Assembly (NCBI GenBank): GCA_963751695.1
Contig: CAVVVP010000001.1
Span: forward strand, 124,001 to 188,000
Source of the DNA: SZUA-22 sp963751695
GTDB lineage: Bacteria > Bacteroidota > Ignavibacteria > Ignavibacteriales > Melioribacteraceae
Length of the DNA: 64,000 bases
Reading direction: 5' to 3'
In this document: piece by piece, positions 36,020-45,006 of the stretch
How the letters are laid out: each line of letters starts with the position of its first letter
Numbering within the stretch: position 1 is the first letter of the stretch
Notes under the pieces: model-generated
The model's input: the letters and a program-made list of their open reading frames with translations, nothing else
Told to the model about the DNA's origin: nothing
The model's database searches: none
Made by a program: the position numbers and the translations under genes

Positions 36020-36374
36020 ATTTATTTACAAAATCTGACGACTTTCCATTCATCTTGCTCTTTCCATCAAAGAGAGAACCTTCGTTAACAACAAGAATTT
36101 TGGCTTTAATATCACCAACTAATCTAGAAGTAGATTCCAGTACTACTTTTTCAGATGCTTCGACTGTACCATCTATCTTTCCACTAATTGTGATATTTGT
36201 GGCTCTAATATTCGCTTTAACAAGACTTTTTTCACCAAGTGTAAGATTTCCGTTTATCAAAATATCTCCAGTGAAATCTCCGTCAATACGAACATTTCCT
36301 TCACTAGTTAGTTTTCCGTCAAATTTTAGTCCGTGACTAAGAATACTGATTTCTTGATCGTAGTTTTTTCCCAT
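35970..36374 (-). CDS. bactofilin (polymer-forming cytoskeletal protein)
   Basis: 134 residues. The right-handed beta-helix of bactofilins is evident from repeated short strands: ILSHGLKFDGKLTSEGNVRIDGDFTGDILINGNLTLGE, ANIRATNITISGKIDGTVEA and STSRLVGDIKAKILVVNEGSLFDGKSKM. The tail is disordered and rich in Lys/Glu/Pro. Bactofilins form membrane-linked filaments that place cell-wall enzymes. The M23 peptidase gene lies directly upstream, a common partnership. Confidence 0.9.
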   Translation of the reverse strand: MGKNYDQEISILSHGLKFDGKLTSEGNVRIDGDFTGDILINGNLTLGEKSLVKANIRATNITISGKIDGTVEASEKVVLESTSRLVGDIKAKILVVNEGSLFDGKSKMNGKSSDFVNKYEESKPKEEPKEEAKA

Positions 36375-36384
36375 TTTTTCTCCG

Positions 36385-37218
36385 TTAATTTATTAAAAGT
36401 TTTTCTGGATCGATCGGCTGAGAATTTTTCCATATCTCAAAATGTAAGTGAGCTCCGGTAGTATTCGTCCCAGTATTACCACTGAGTGCAATACTTTCAC
36501 CTTGTATAACAAAATTGCGTGTAGTTTTAAGCAATGCAGAACAGTGTTTATACATTGAAAGATAATTATTCTTGTGTTGAATAATCATTACATATCCGTT
36601 ATTTGTTGTATAATTAGCAAAAATCACAGTTCCACTCGCAGATGCAACTACAGGAGTACCTTCCTTAACAGAAAAATCCATTCCAATATGTCCTTTATCG
36701 GGAGCAAATTTCTTGCCAATTATACCATCAATTGGTTTTACAAAAAAGATATCGCTTTCTTGATTATAAGATAGCGACTCCCACAATTTTTCAACTACAT
36801 AAAGTAAAGACCCGCCATTCGGCAATATATTTCCTTTTGATTTTCTGAGGGAGTCATATATTGCCGCAGTTGAATCTAAGGAATCTGTCTTGGCTAATGT
36901 TAGAGCATAGTTTAATCGTTTATCGACTTTGCCAATCCTGTTGAGTTCGTTGGTCAAAATAACAACTTTACTTTCTAATTCTCTAATTTTCTCAGCTTGA
37001 ATTTCTAGTTTTTCATGTTCTAGAGTTAAAACAATCTGTCTGGCTGGAGTAAAGGTTAGAAAGAGGACAACAAAAAGAGCTACTACAACAATAGCAAGTA
37101 GTGAGTAAGCAAGAAACTCAAAGAAACTGATCTTATATCGCTTTGTATCAAGTGTCGGAAAACTAGGTGTTATGTAGAAAGAAGATTTCTTTAAGTTTTC
37201 GAAATTAAATAAGCTCAT
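36385..37218 (-). CDS. M23-family peptidoglycan endopeptidase, membrane-anchored
   Basis: 277 residues. One membrane segment at about residues 31-52, a coiled coil at about 60-90 (LEHEKLEIQAEKIRELESKV), then the LytM/M23 domain (about 165-275) with metal motifs HIGMDFSV and GAHLHFEIW. The active site His and Asp are present, so an active endopeptidase is expected. Topology is that of NlpD/CcmA-partner enzymes that cut cross-links in the periplasm. Gene order M23-bactofilin suggests joint control of cell shape. Confidence 0.9.
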   Translation of the reverse strand: MSLFNFENLKKSSFYITPSFPTLDTKRYKISFFEFLAYSLLAIVVVALFVVLFLTFTPARQIVLTLEHEKLEIQAEKIRELESKVVILTNELNRIGKVDKRLNYALTLAKTDSLDSTAAIYDSLRKSKGNILPNGGSLLYVVEKLWESLSYNQESDIFFVKPIDGIIGKKFAPDKGHIGMDFSVKEGTPVVASASGTVIFANYTTNNGYVMIIQHKNNYLSMYKHCSALLKTTRNFVIQGESIALSGNTGTNTTGAHLHFEIWKNSQPIDPEKLLIN

Positions 37219-37289
37219 GATTACTTTTATCTTTTAAAAAGATATATAATTTTTAATTATCGAAATATAATAAATATTGAACCAATAGC

Positions 37290-38165
37290 TTATTGATATT
37301 TCCAAATGTTATGCATCCACAACCATTGATCCGGAGCTTTTCGAATTGCATTCTCAATACTTGTCATGTACCGTTGATTTAGTTCTTGAATTGCTGCATC
37401 ATGATCTGCAGGAAGATCATCATAATTAATATCTGAAATTTCTAGAATAAACTTGCCATTACTTTTTCTACTTCCAGTTACCACTAAGATAGGTGGTCTG
37501 ATCTTTAGAGCTAGTGCAGCAAATCCTGGAAAAGACATTGTGGGTTGGTCGAAGAATTTTACTTTTATACCATCTTTCGGCCCCCTCTGGTCACTGACGA
37601 TTCCAATAACTCCTCCAGATCTAAGGGTTTTGAACAATTCTCTAACTGAAACTCCAAGTGTGATCTCAACATTTCCAAACTGTTCTCTAACACTAGTCAT
37701 CCAGTCAGCAACTAAAGTATTACGCTGTTTCTTAACCAGAACATGGAGATCACTCTTCATTGCTATTCCCATGTATATGGCCCCTAATTCCCAATTAGCA
37801 AGATGTCCCGTTAATAAGAGTACACCCCGTTTTTCATTGAGTTTCTCCAGAGCAAGTTCTAAGTTTTCTGGTTCAAACTTATTAATTACCTCTTGCTTGG
37901 ACATCTTTGGAATAAGCAGTAATTCCATAAATGTAACGGCAGTGCTATAATAATTTTTCCGTGCGAGTTCATTAATTTCTTTGGTAGATTTTTGGGGAAA
38001 CGCATTAGATAGATTTTTGATAACTATATCTTTTCTAATTGGAATAACGTAAAAAAATAATCCTGACAAAATTTTAGCAAAAATTGGAATACCCCTTGCT
38101 CCAATTATACTGATAATGAACTCAAAAACTTTCCAGAAAAAAAATTCTAATTTATCTTTGTTCAT
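37290..38165 (-). CDS. lysophospholipid/lipid A acyltransferase (LpxL/HtrB-like)
   Basis: 291 residues. The HX4E catalytic motif is in TGHLANWELG (His121, Glu126), followed by KKQRNTLVADWM and the VSDQRGPKDG substrate pocket. An N-terminal membrane segment anchors it. It should transfer a secondary acyl chain to the lipid A precursor, or a related lysolipid. It lies 7 bases after the GWxTD gene and upstream of the M23 gene. Confidence 0.88.
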   Translation of the reverse strand: MNKDKLEFFFWKVFEFIISIIGARGIPIFAKILSGLFFYVIPIRKDIVIKNLSNAFPQKSTKEINELARKNYYSTAVTFMELLLIPKMSKQEVINKFEPENLELALEKLNEKRGVLLLTGHLANWELGAIYMGIAMKSDLHVLVKKQRNTLVADWMTSVREQFGNVEITLGVSVRELFKTLRSGGVIGIVSDQRGPKDGIKVKFFDQPTMSFPGFAALALKIRPPILVVTGSRKSNGKFILEISDINYDDLPADHDAAIQELNQRYMTSIENAIRKAPDQWLWMHNIWKYQ

Positions 38166-38171
38166 AAGAAT

Positions 38172-39548
38172 CTAATCCACAACAATTCTGCGTTGCCAAT
38201 TGTCATCTCTTAATTCACCTCGCTTGGTTGAGTGGAGCAATTCATAATCGTTGTAGCCGGTAATATCTCCAAAAATAAAAACTACCCCTCCTTCTATGCT
38301 ATGATATTGCCATGATTCATAAGGTTTGTTATTGTAATCATTTGGATGATAATCAACTTCGTCAGGTTCTCCGTTTATTAGATATACTCTTCCTCTATCT
38401 GTTTTTACTCCTCTTTTTGTGAAGGTCTTATACCTAGCTTCAACAAAATTTACTCTTTCCATATATTCATCTCGAAATTCATTTCGAGGGGTCTCCGGTT
38501 CAAAATCTCTAATTTTCCAAAAGTTGAAAAGGAACTCTCTTTTGGCATCTAGAGTGCCCAATTTTTCATATGTATCAATTTCGGGTTCTGAAGATATCGG
38601 AGTAATTACTTCGAACATATTGTCGCATTCCTCTTCGCTGTAAATTCCGAATTCGCTGCTGTTTACATCCATGTTGGTCATTGTAACTTGAGTAGCCGCT
38701 GCAACGGATGGATTTACAAGATAAAATCTTTTTGAAGAAGCGATTCCTATATTAATTGAATCCTGGAATAGACTGAGTCTCAGAACATAAGCTCCGGTTG
38801 GATACTTTTTTAAGTTTACTACTCCTGCTTCAACAATTGAATTATTATTTGCGGGAATGATCTTTTGTTTGGTTTCAAGAGCTTTTCCATAATTATCTAG
38901 AAGTTGTTGAATTAGAACAACATTAGCTCCTTCATTTTTAGGTTTATCAATATTGTATAATTCTGAATAGAAAAATAGTACGGGCATTACTTCAGTGTAA
39001 AAATCATAAGGATTTGGAAAAACTTCTAATGTGTTTTTATAAAATATTGAGCTAGTATTTTTACTATCTGTTATGATCCTTGTTGCCAATTGAATATCAC
39101 TTATTGAGTAATCTCTCAACGGATAACCTGTAACTTGTATTACTTCCTTAAATTCAACTGACCTTGTTGTATCAGCAATATCTAAAACTGTAATCGCCAG
39201 TTCATATTTTCCTGAAGGGACAGCATAGCCTAAGTTTCCCATAAGGTTTTTGTTTTTATAAGAGTCCAAATTAGCAGTATCAATTTCGGTTTCAGACTTA
39301 TATCTTTTCCTCACAATTTCGTTGTTAATCAAAGTATCTCTCAGAGAAATATTTAGGTAAGCACCAATATATTGTTTGTCATCAATTTGATAAGGCGTTA
39401 GGTTTCCCTGACCTAATGAATAGTATATCTCCAGATAAGTTTTAGTAGAATCATATTTAAATCTCGCATAATCAAAATCGAAAGAAATGGCATCTTGGGC
39501 AAAGTAATTAGACACAAAAACTAAGCAGATTGCAAAAAACTTTTTCAT
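38172..39548 (-). CDS. GWxTD-domain protein, secreted
   Basis: About 458 residues from the ATG before KKFFAICLVF, which gives a normal signal peptide; an upstream start would add a short hydrophobic extension. The C-terminal part is the GWxTD domain: EYMERVNFVEARYKTFTKRG, then KTDRGRVYLINGEPDEVDYHP and YESWQYH, with Val where the name-giving Trp stands. These domains are common in Bacteroidetes/Chlorobi and of unknown function. The N-terminal 300 residues are beta-rich. Confidence 0.85.
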   Translation of the reverse strand: MKKFFAICLVFVSNYFAQDAISFDFDYARFKYDSTKTYLEIYYSLGQGNLTPYQIDDKQYIGAYLNISLRDTLINNEIVRKRYKSETEIDTANLDSYKNKNLMGNLGYAVPSGKYELAITVLDIADTTRSVEFKEVIQVTGYPLRDYSISDIQLATRIITDSKNTSSIFYKNTLEVFPNPYDFYTEVMPVLFFYSELYNIDKPKNEGANVVLIQQLLDNYGKALETKQKIIPANNNSIVEAGVVNLKKYPTGAYVLRLSLFQDSINIGIASSKRFYLVNPSVAAATQVTMTNMDVNSSEFGIYSEEECDNMFEVITPISSEPEIDTYEKLGTLDAKREFLFNFWKIRDFEPETPRNEFRDEYMERVNFVEARYKTFTKRGVKTDRGRVYLINGEPDEVDYHPNDYNNKPYESWQYHSIEGGVVFIFGDITGYNDYELLHSTKRGELRDDNWQRRIVVD

Positions 39549-39657
39549 TAAATCTATCTCCAAAAAGAAATGTAAAACATACAAAATTAATTAAAATCTA
39601 AATAAGATTTAAGTGATCAATTTTTCCCCTATGACTTCTATTAGTAATAATAGGATG

Positions 39658-40374
39658 TTAATCGGATAAATAATACTCAACTGTTGAGACTACTCTAATT
39701 TTTTTAATGTGAGGATTATTTTTATCGCGCGGATAGATCGAAAACTGACCTTGATATGCTCTTTTTATTTTTCCAAGTTCACTTTCAGAATCTTCAGCAA
39801 ATTTTTTAGCTACTTCCCGAGCTTTTGTAGTAGCTTCTTGGATCATGTCAGGCTTTATTGAATTCAGATTAGTAAAAATAAACTCGGTTGAGTTCTGATA
39901 TTGATTTCCGGAAAAAACAATGCCTTTTTTTCCGAGTTCAGATAATCTATTCATTAGGGAACGAACAAGATCAACTTTATCAGAATATACAGTAACTGTC
40001 TGTTGAGATGTAAACCTAAAGTTTGAAATCACATTACCGCCGTAACTCTGGGCTGATTTATCAACTATCGAAGGAATTGAAAGTGTAATCTCAGTTTCAT
40101 CGATGCCAGACTCTAACAAAAATGACTTAATCAACCTCTTACTTTCCTCAATTGAATTGTAAAGTGATTCTAGTTTGTTACTTGTTTCCGTAAACTCAAT
40201 TGGCCAGATAACTACATCTGCAGGATATTCCCTCTCCGATAATCCTTTTACAGTAACAGTTCTTTCGTATTCCTTGAATTTCAGCAATCCATTTCTGAGT
40301 ATAATTCCAAAAATTAGCATCCCAAAAAGGAAGAACGAACCAAGTATTATATATTTTCGATTTAGACTTTCCAT
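39658..40374 (-). CDS. SIMPL-domain (DUF541) periplasmic protein
   Basis: 238 residues. One N-terminal membrane segment, then the SIMPL pattern: RTVTVKGLSEREYPADVVIWPI, ESLYNSIEESKRLIKSFLLESGI, TSQQTVTVYSDKVDLVRSLMNRLSELG, ATTKAREVAKKFAEDS. Members are periplasmic and linked to stress tolerance, but the mechanism is unknown. Alone between the GWxTD gene and the PorV cluster. Confidence 0.88.
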   Translation of the reverse strand: MESLNRKYIILGSFFLFGMLIFGIILRNGLLKFKEYERTVTVKGLSEREYPADVVIWPIEFTETSNKLESLYNSIEESKRLIKSFLLESGIDETEITLSIPSIVDKSAQSYGGNVISNFRFTSQQTVTVYSDKVDLVRSLMNRLSELGKKGIVFSGNQYQNSTEFIFTNLNSIKPDMIQEATTKAREVAKKFAEDSESELGKIKRAYQGQFSIYPRDKNNPHIKKIRVVSTVEYYLSD

Positions 40375-40412
40375 AATTCCATCTCTTCGTATTCGTTATT
40401 ATTTAAAAATAA

Positions 40413-40440
40413 AAAAAGGTGTCTAAAAAGACACCTTTTT
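40413..40440. terminator. intrinsic terminator after the PorV-like gene
   Basis: AAAAAGGTGTC (40413-40423) pairs with GACACCTTTTT (40430-40440); both strands have U-rich ends. On the minus strand it closes the PorV/secreted/TonB cluster, separating it from the SIMPL gene. Confidence 0.88.
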
Positions 40441-40464
40441 TCTTAAACAATTCTTACTCTAATA

Positions 40465-41481
40465 CTATCTAACAGCAAGAATTAAAGTAAACACATGATT
40501 GTCTGTTGGAAAGTTTTCTACATTTCTGAATGCATAATCAAACATGATTCCAAATGAATCGCCGATTGTAAAATCGACACCTGCACCAACTGACCAATTA
40601 TATGTTGCTAGGTCTGAATTTTCTGTTAGATAAGTATAACCGCCTCTTAAAAAAAGAACATCTAAGAATTCAAATTCAAGACCACCTCTTATTTCGTCTT
40701 CAATAGTATTGTTATTTCTAAATACCACACCTAGTGCTAATTTGTTATCTTCATCAAAATCAAAAGTGTATCCCGCTGCAAGATCGAAATAACTAGGAAT
40801 TTGAAATGGCTCTGTATCCACTTCATAAACTCCTAATCCACTTCCTAACGCTGCACCTGGAACTTCTGTTTTAACTTTAAGATCTTCACCTGTATATCGC
40901 ATATTACCACCAACATTTTTTACAGTAACACCGATAGAAAAATTTGGTGAGAATAAGTACTGGACACCAAAATCTATTGCCCAACCAGAAGCACCGGTAT
41001 TCATGATGGTTTCATTTATTAAGCTGAAATTAGCACCTGCTGAAACTCGATCAGTGATCATTTTAGAATAAGTAAGACCCAATACAAAATAGTTAGGGGA
41101 AAATGTTTGACCAGTTCCATCAGGATTCTGATTCGTTGTTACCGGAATATCCCCAAAATCGATTCCTTTATAAGTTAAACCTAAAGAACCAATACCGAGT
41201 TGAGCTCCAATAGCGAAATAAGATACATTTATATCAGCAATATAACTCATTGTATTGAACATCGCCTCAGTACCCATCATTCTATCTAAACCAGCTGGAT
41301 TGTAGAAAATTGATTCTACTCCTGTGAAGTGCGAATTAAACGCACCAGCTGTGGCTATTGATCTAGCTCCAACTGGAATGAGCAATTGCTCAGCTCCAGC
41401 AGTACCCTTCCGAGCTGCGTCTCCGGCAAACACAGTCATAGATAAGAATAGTATCAATAATACTGTTAATAGCTTTTTCAT
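40465..41481 (-). CDS. PorV/PorQ-family outer-membrane barrel protein
   Basis: About 338 residues from the ATG with GGAG before it. Signal peptide residues 1-19 (ending VFAGD). The family N-terminus is clear: GTAGAEQLLIPVGARSIATAGAFNSHFTGVESIFYNPAGLDRM. The rest is a 14-strand-type barrel. PorV is the outer-membrane shuttle that carries T9SS cargo to the surface-attachment machinery; PorQ-like and orphan paralogues are common in Ignavibacteria. It directly follows the giant secreted protein, suggesting a dedicated partner. Confidence 0.88.
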   Translation of the reverse strand: MKKLLTVLLILFLSMTVFAGDAARKGTAGAEQLLIPVGARSIATAGAFNSHFTGVESIFYNPAGLDRMMGTEAMFNTMSYIADINVSYFAIGAQLGIGSLGLTYKGIDFGDIPVTTNQNPDGTGQTFSPNYFVLGLTYSKMITDRVSAGANFSLINETIMNTGASGWAIDFGVQYLFSPNFSIGVTVKNVGGNMRYTGEDLKVKTEVPGAALGSGLGVYEVDTEPFQIPSYFDLAAGYTFDFDEDNKLALGVVFRNNNTIEDEIRGGLEFEFLDVLFLRGGYTYLTENSDLATYNWSVGAGVDFTIGDSFGIMFDYAFRNVENFPTDNHVFTLILAVR

Positions 41482-41516
41482 TATATTCTCCAATTTTTAA
41501 ACATAATTTTAACTTC

Positions 41517-41540
41517 TAGATGGTGCATTAGCACCATCTA
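41517..41540. other. stem-loop between the giant secreted protein and PorV genes
   Basis: Exact 10-bp stem (41517-41526 with 41531-41540, 4-base loop) without a U run. It probably tunes mRNA stability or partial read-through within the operon rather than ending it. Confidence 0.5.
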
Positions 41541-41551
41541 AATTAAACTAA

Positions 41552-44500
41552 TTAATAATTCTGTAGTTGTTTTTGAGGCATTATTATAGCTAATTTTAAT
41601 ACCTTGTCTCCAAACTCTGGATTACTAATTAGAGCTATATACATACCGGAAGCAACTCTTAGTTCGGACTCATTTTGAAGATCCCATCTTAATATTGATG
41701 AGGCATCATCTTTTTCTAAAGTTCTCACTAGTACTCCACTAATTGTATAGAGTTTGATTGTAACTCTATTTGGTAAGTTATTGAACGTAACATAAGGTTC
41801 GTCAAAATTACCAGCTGTGTAGCTTACGCCTGAATTTATACCAAATAATGGATTTGGAAATACATTAACCTTTTCCCAATTTGATTTATCGTCTTCTGCA
41901 GTTAAATCAGTTTGGACAACAAAATTGTATTTATCTTCAGGTGTCAAATATACACCAGGATTTATTGTAAATGTCCCAGTTGGATTAAAATCATCTCTCG
42001 GCTCATCTGTTTCAAAACCGCAAACGTACATCGCATTAAACCAAGGTGATTTCGCAATATTTCTTAAAGAATCGTTAAAGCTTGGATCTGGACTTCTTGT
42101 ACCATTGGTTAAATCCGCCCTTCCAGTCTGTAGATTGTTGCTATAAACTAGATTTGCATTAATATCATCAGAGTAAAGAGCATTGAAAATCAGAATATAC
42201 TCCTTAGTAGCTTCAATATCGCCACCTGGATAATATTTGCCATCAGCTAAACCGAGTGAATCACCAACACCTTTGGTTTCAGTAAATCCAACAGCTAATT
42301 GGTATTCTTCCGAATCTGACTTAACCCACGCTTGGAAAGGTACATCGACAAAACCAGAATCTAAATCTGAAGTATTATTTCCATTCCAAACAAATCTCGA
42401 TGGATCTCTAACATATCTGAATGCTTTACTAGTTTCACCAAAACGCAATTCAACACGTTTTGTCTGATCCACAGTAATTGCATTAGAAACTTTAGATGAA
42501 ACTGGCAGCCAGTTAACTGGTTGAGAAATATCTCTACCCAAGTAGAACGCACCAGTCAAACTATCATCAACTGGAAGATACCAAGGATCACTTTCGCTCA
42601 TCTCAGTACTACCTACTCCAGGTTCAACCCAAGGAACAGTTACCGTTACACCATCTATTAGATTGTTAATCTGATCTGTATAGTAAACGGTTGGATTAAA
42701 TACATCTCCATCAAAAGTTACACCATCGAAAAAGTAATTCTTAGAAGAATCGACTAATGTTTCTCCCGTCGTTTTATTTGTAATGTTAAAAAAGAGCTGA
42801 TATGGAATTATTGCATCATCCTTAACAAAACTCACTTCATACTCGTCAGTAGTTGTCTTACTTTTATCCTGAACAGAATACTGAACTTCAGATGAAGAAT
42901 TCCCAACTGAATGCTCTGCTAGTACACCTTCATAGTATGGTTCATTCTGACTATCACCTGTTAAAATTCCTGTATTTCCCTTATCATCATTAATGATAAT
43001 AGGTATATTGGCAATAGAACCTAGTGTAGCAGTACCTGGGATAATATAAGTACCCAAAGCATCAAATTGTTCAATTTCATCATAATTCAATGCTGTTGAC
43101 GTAATTGAAATAAAATAAGGTCTATCTTTAACGAGGAAATTACCAGTAAATGGGTCTTTAGTTATATTCAGTGTAATCCTACCCTTATCAGGATCGAAGT
43201 ACGTCGCCGAATCTAGCTGAATACCATTAAATTCATATATTGTAGTTCTTTCATCACTCACTGGATTTTCATAAATAACTTTGTTTATCTCGTTCTGAAT
43301 ATCATATCGAGCAATAACCTGAGAGTTTATTTGGCCACCCTCAATATCTGAAGTTGAATAGGCGTTATACATTTTTACTTCATAATATTCAAAGTGCATA
43401 TCAAATCCGACACCTACAGCATTGTATTGGGTCGATGGATAAGTTTCCCATATTAACTCAATTCTATTTTCATATGCTTTAACAATAGGTTCGACAACTG
43501 GAGGTGCAGCTGGAACATTAAAATTGTTTTGGAAAACAAACTGAGCTGCACGGTCAATTTTTTTAGCTTCTTTAACTGCTGCTATAGCAGAAGTACTTCT
43601 ACCAACCACATATGCAACAACTATATCAACAGGTTTGTCTTTTTCGAGAGTAAAATAACCTGTATTTGACATCTGTCTTTGATCATAAGGATCTGTATGG
43701 ATCCATCCTTCAAGGGCTACTGGATCTCCAGAATAAATGAAATATGGATCAATTGAAGCACAATCTTCTCCATACACAGTTCCAAATTCCCAATTACAAG
43801 GATCAATAACGTCACCTTGCTGATTTAATCCGCGAAGAAAATTTCTAGCCTGTGTTTCATTATCCGGATCACCCTGAGTTGGATGACTTTGAATATAATG
43901 TGTAAATGATGTAAGAGGAAGATTATTTGCTCCCCAAATTGTATCTACACCAAGAATTGGTCCTTTTGTATTCAGAGCAAAATCATCTGGATTATCTGAG
44001 GATTCCCAAGGTCCTTGGAAGAAGTCAATTAAGAAAGCAGGAGGTGTACTTCCAATATCTGAATCGTCTCCGTCATTATAAGTATAACCTGCATTTAAGG
44101 TTGTATCTGAACCTACGAGATCGTCAAGTGCATCACCAATATCAGCATCAGCCCATACACCAAAATATACTGAATCATGTACATCTGAAACAAGTCCAGT
44201 GTTTAAAAGTGAATATCTGATAAACATTATTTTACCAAGATCTCCTGCCGTAGCATATGCCCAAACAGTTTGTCTAATTTCAATGCCTTGTGGTTCGACG
44301 TTAGTATAAGTTCTAATACTAGGATCAACGGCATCGTTATAAACACACCATGCTGTCTCGTCACCCAGAAGATCAGGCGAATCCTCGTCGGGATCCCAAA
44401 CCCCATTACCATTCTTATCAACAGGATTATAAACGCCATCTCCATCACCATCATAGAAATTAGCGCCGCCATTTACTGCTTCACCCCAAGCTACCCAAGA

Positions 44501-44971
44501 ATCACCGAATGGTTCATCTTTTGTACGCACAACAAAAATACCTGAATAAGTGTCATCGGAAATTTGAACATCATTATCTGTATCCCATGCTGCATTTCCT
44601 GGTTCATAATCTTGAGTTCGTGATGCTGATGCCATTGCATTTGTCCACATAATACCAGTATTTCTATTAACACCACTAAGGAAAAAACCACCTGAAAAGA
44701 GGAAGTTAGCACCATTTATTCTACCTTGTGACTGATAGGGATCAATAGTAACATCTGCCATCACTCCCTTGCTATTCATAGGCATTTCGATGTCATTTAC
44801 GAACATGTAGTAAGAATCGCCAACACTTTGACTATTACTAGATGTTTTGCTCAGTCTCTCAACTGGCTTGTTCTGCTTTTTATCAACAGAATTAGCCGTA
44901 AAACCGAATACTAAGAAAAGACTCAGTAAGAAAACCCCGGTTTTAACAAAACTATTTTTCTTTAATTTCAT
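41552..44971 (-). CDS. giant secreted protein with C-terminal sorting-type domain
   Basis: About 1139 residues from the ATG at 44971; an upstream GTG would add 11 residues. Signal peptide residues 7-25 (ending GFTANS). Early on it has a Ca-binding type stretch (DGDGDGVYNPVDKNGNGVWDPDEDS) and later fibronectin-like regions (PVVEPIVKAYENRIELIWE). The last 90 residues (VFPNPLFG, KLYTISGVLVRTL, VASGMYIALI) resemble a T9SS type A sorting domain. No catalytic family is recognised. It is encoded between its TonB receptor and PorV-like barrel, and probably acts on the cell surface with them. Confidence 0.75.
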   Translation of the reverse strand: MKLKKNSFVKTGVFLLSLFLVFGFTANSVDKKQNKPVERLSKTSSNSQSVGDSYYMFVNDIEMPMNSKGVMADVTIDPYQSQGRINGANFLFSGGFFLSGVNRNTGIMWTNAMASASRTQDYEPGNAAWDTDNDVQISDDTYSGIFVVRTKDEPFGDSWVAWGEAVNGGANFYDGDGDGVYNPVDKNGNGVWDPDEDSPDLLGDETAWCVYNDAVDPSIRTYTNVEPQGIEIRQTVWAYATAGDLGKIMFIRYSLLNTGLVSDVHDSVYFGVWADADIGDALDDLVGSDTTLNAGYTYNDGDDSDIGSTPPAFLIDFFQGPWESSDNPDDFALNTKGPILGVDTIWGANNLPLTSFTHYIQSHPTQGDPDNETQARNFLRGLNQQGDVIDPCNWEFGTVYGEDCASIDPYFIYSGDPVALEGWIHTDPYDQRQMSNTGYFTLEKDKPVDIVVAYVVGRSTSAIAAVKEAKKIDRAAQFVFQNNFNVPAAPPVVEPIVKAYENRIELIWETYPSTQYNAVGVGFDMHFEYYEVKMYNAYSTSDIEGGQINSQVIARYDIQNEINKVIYENPVSDERTTIYEFNGIQLDSATYFDPDKGRITLNITKDPFTGNFLVKDRPYFISITSTALNYDEIEQFDALGTYIIPGTATLGSIANIPIIINDDKGNTGILTGDSQNEPYYEGVLAEHSVGNSSSEVQYSVQDKSKTTTDEYEVSFVKDDAIIPYQLFFNITNKTTGETLVDSSKNYFFDGVTFDGDVFNPTVYYTDQINNLIDGVTVTVPWVEPGVGSTEMSESDPWYLPVDDSLTGAFYLGRDISQPVNWLPVSSKVSNAITVDQTKRVELRFGETSKAFRYVRDPSRFVWNGNNTSDLDSGFVDVPFQAWVKSDSEEYQLAVGFTETKGVGDSLGLADGKYYPGGDIEATKEYILIFNALYSDDINANLVYSNNLQTGRADLTNGTRSPDPSFNDSLRNIAKSPWFNAMYVCGFETDEPRDDFNPTGTFTINPGVYLTPEDKYNFVVQTDLTAEDDKSNWEKVNVFPNPLFGINSGVSYTAGNFDEPYVTFNNLPNRVTIKLYTISGVLVRTLEKDDASSILRWDLQNESELRVASGMYIALISNPEFGDKVLKLAIIMPQKQLQNY

Positions 44972-45006
44972 TTTTTTAACCCGTCTATTAAGAAATATTT
45001 CCACAA

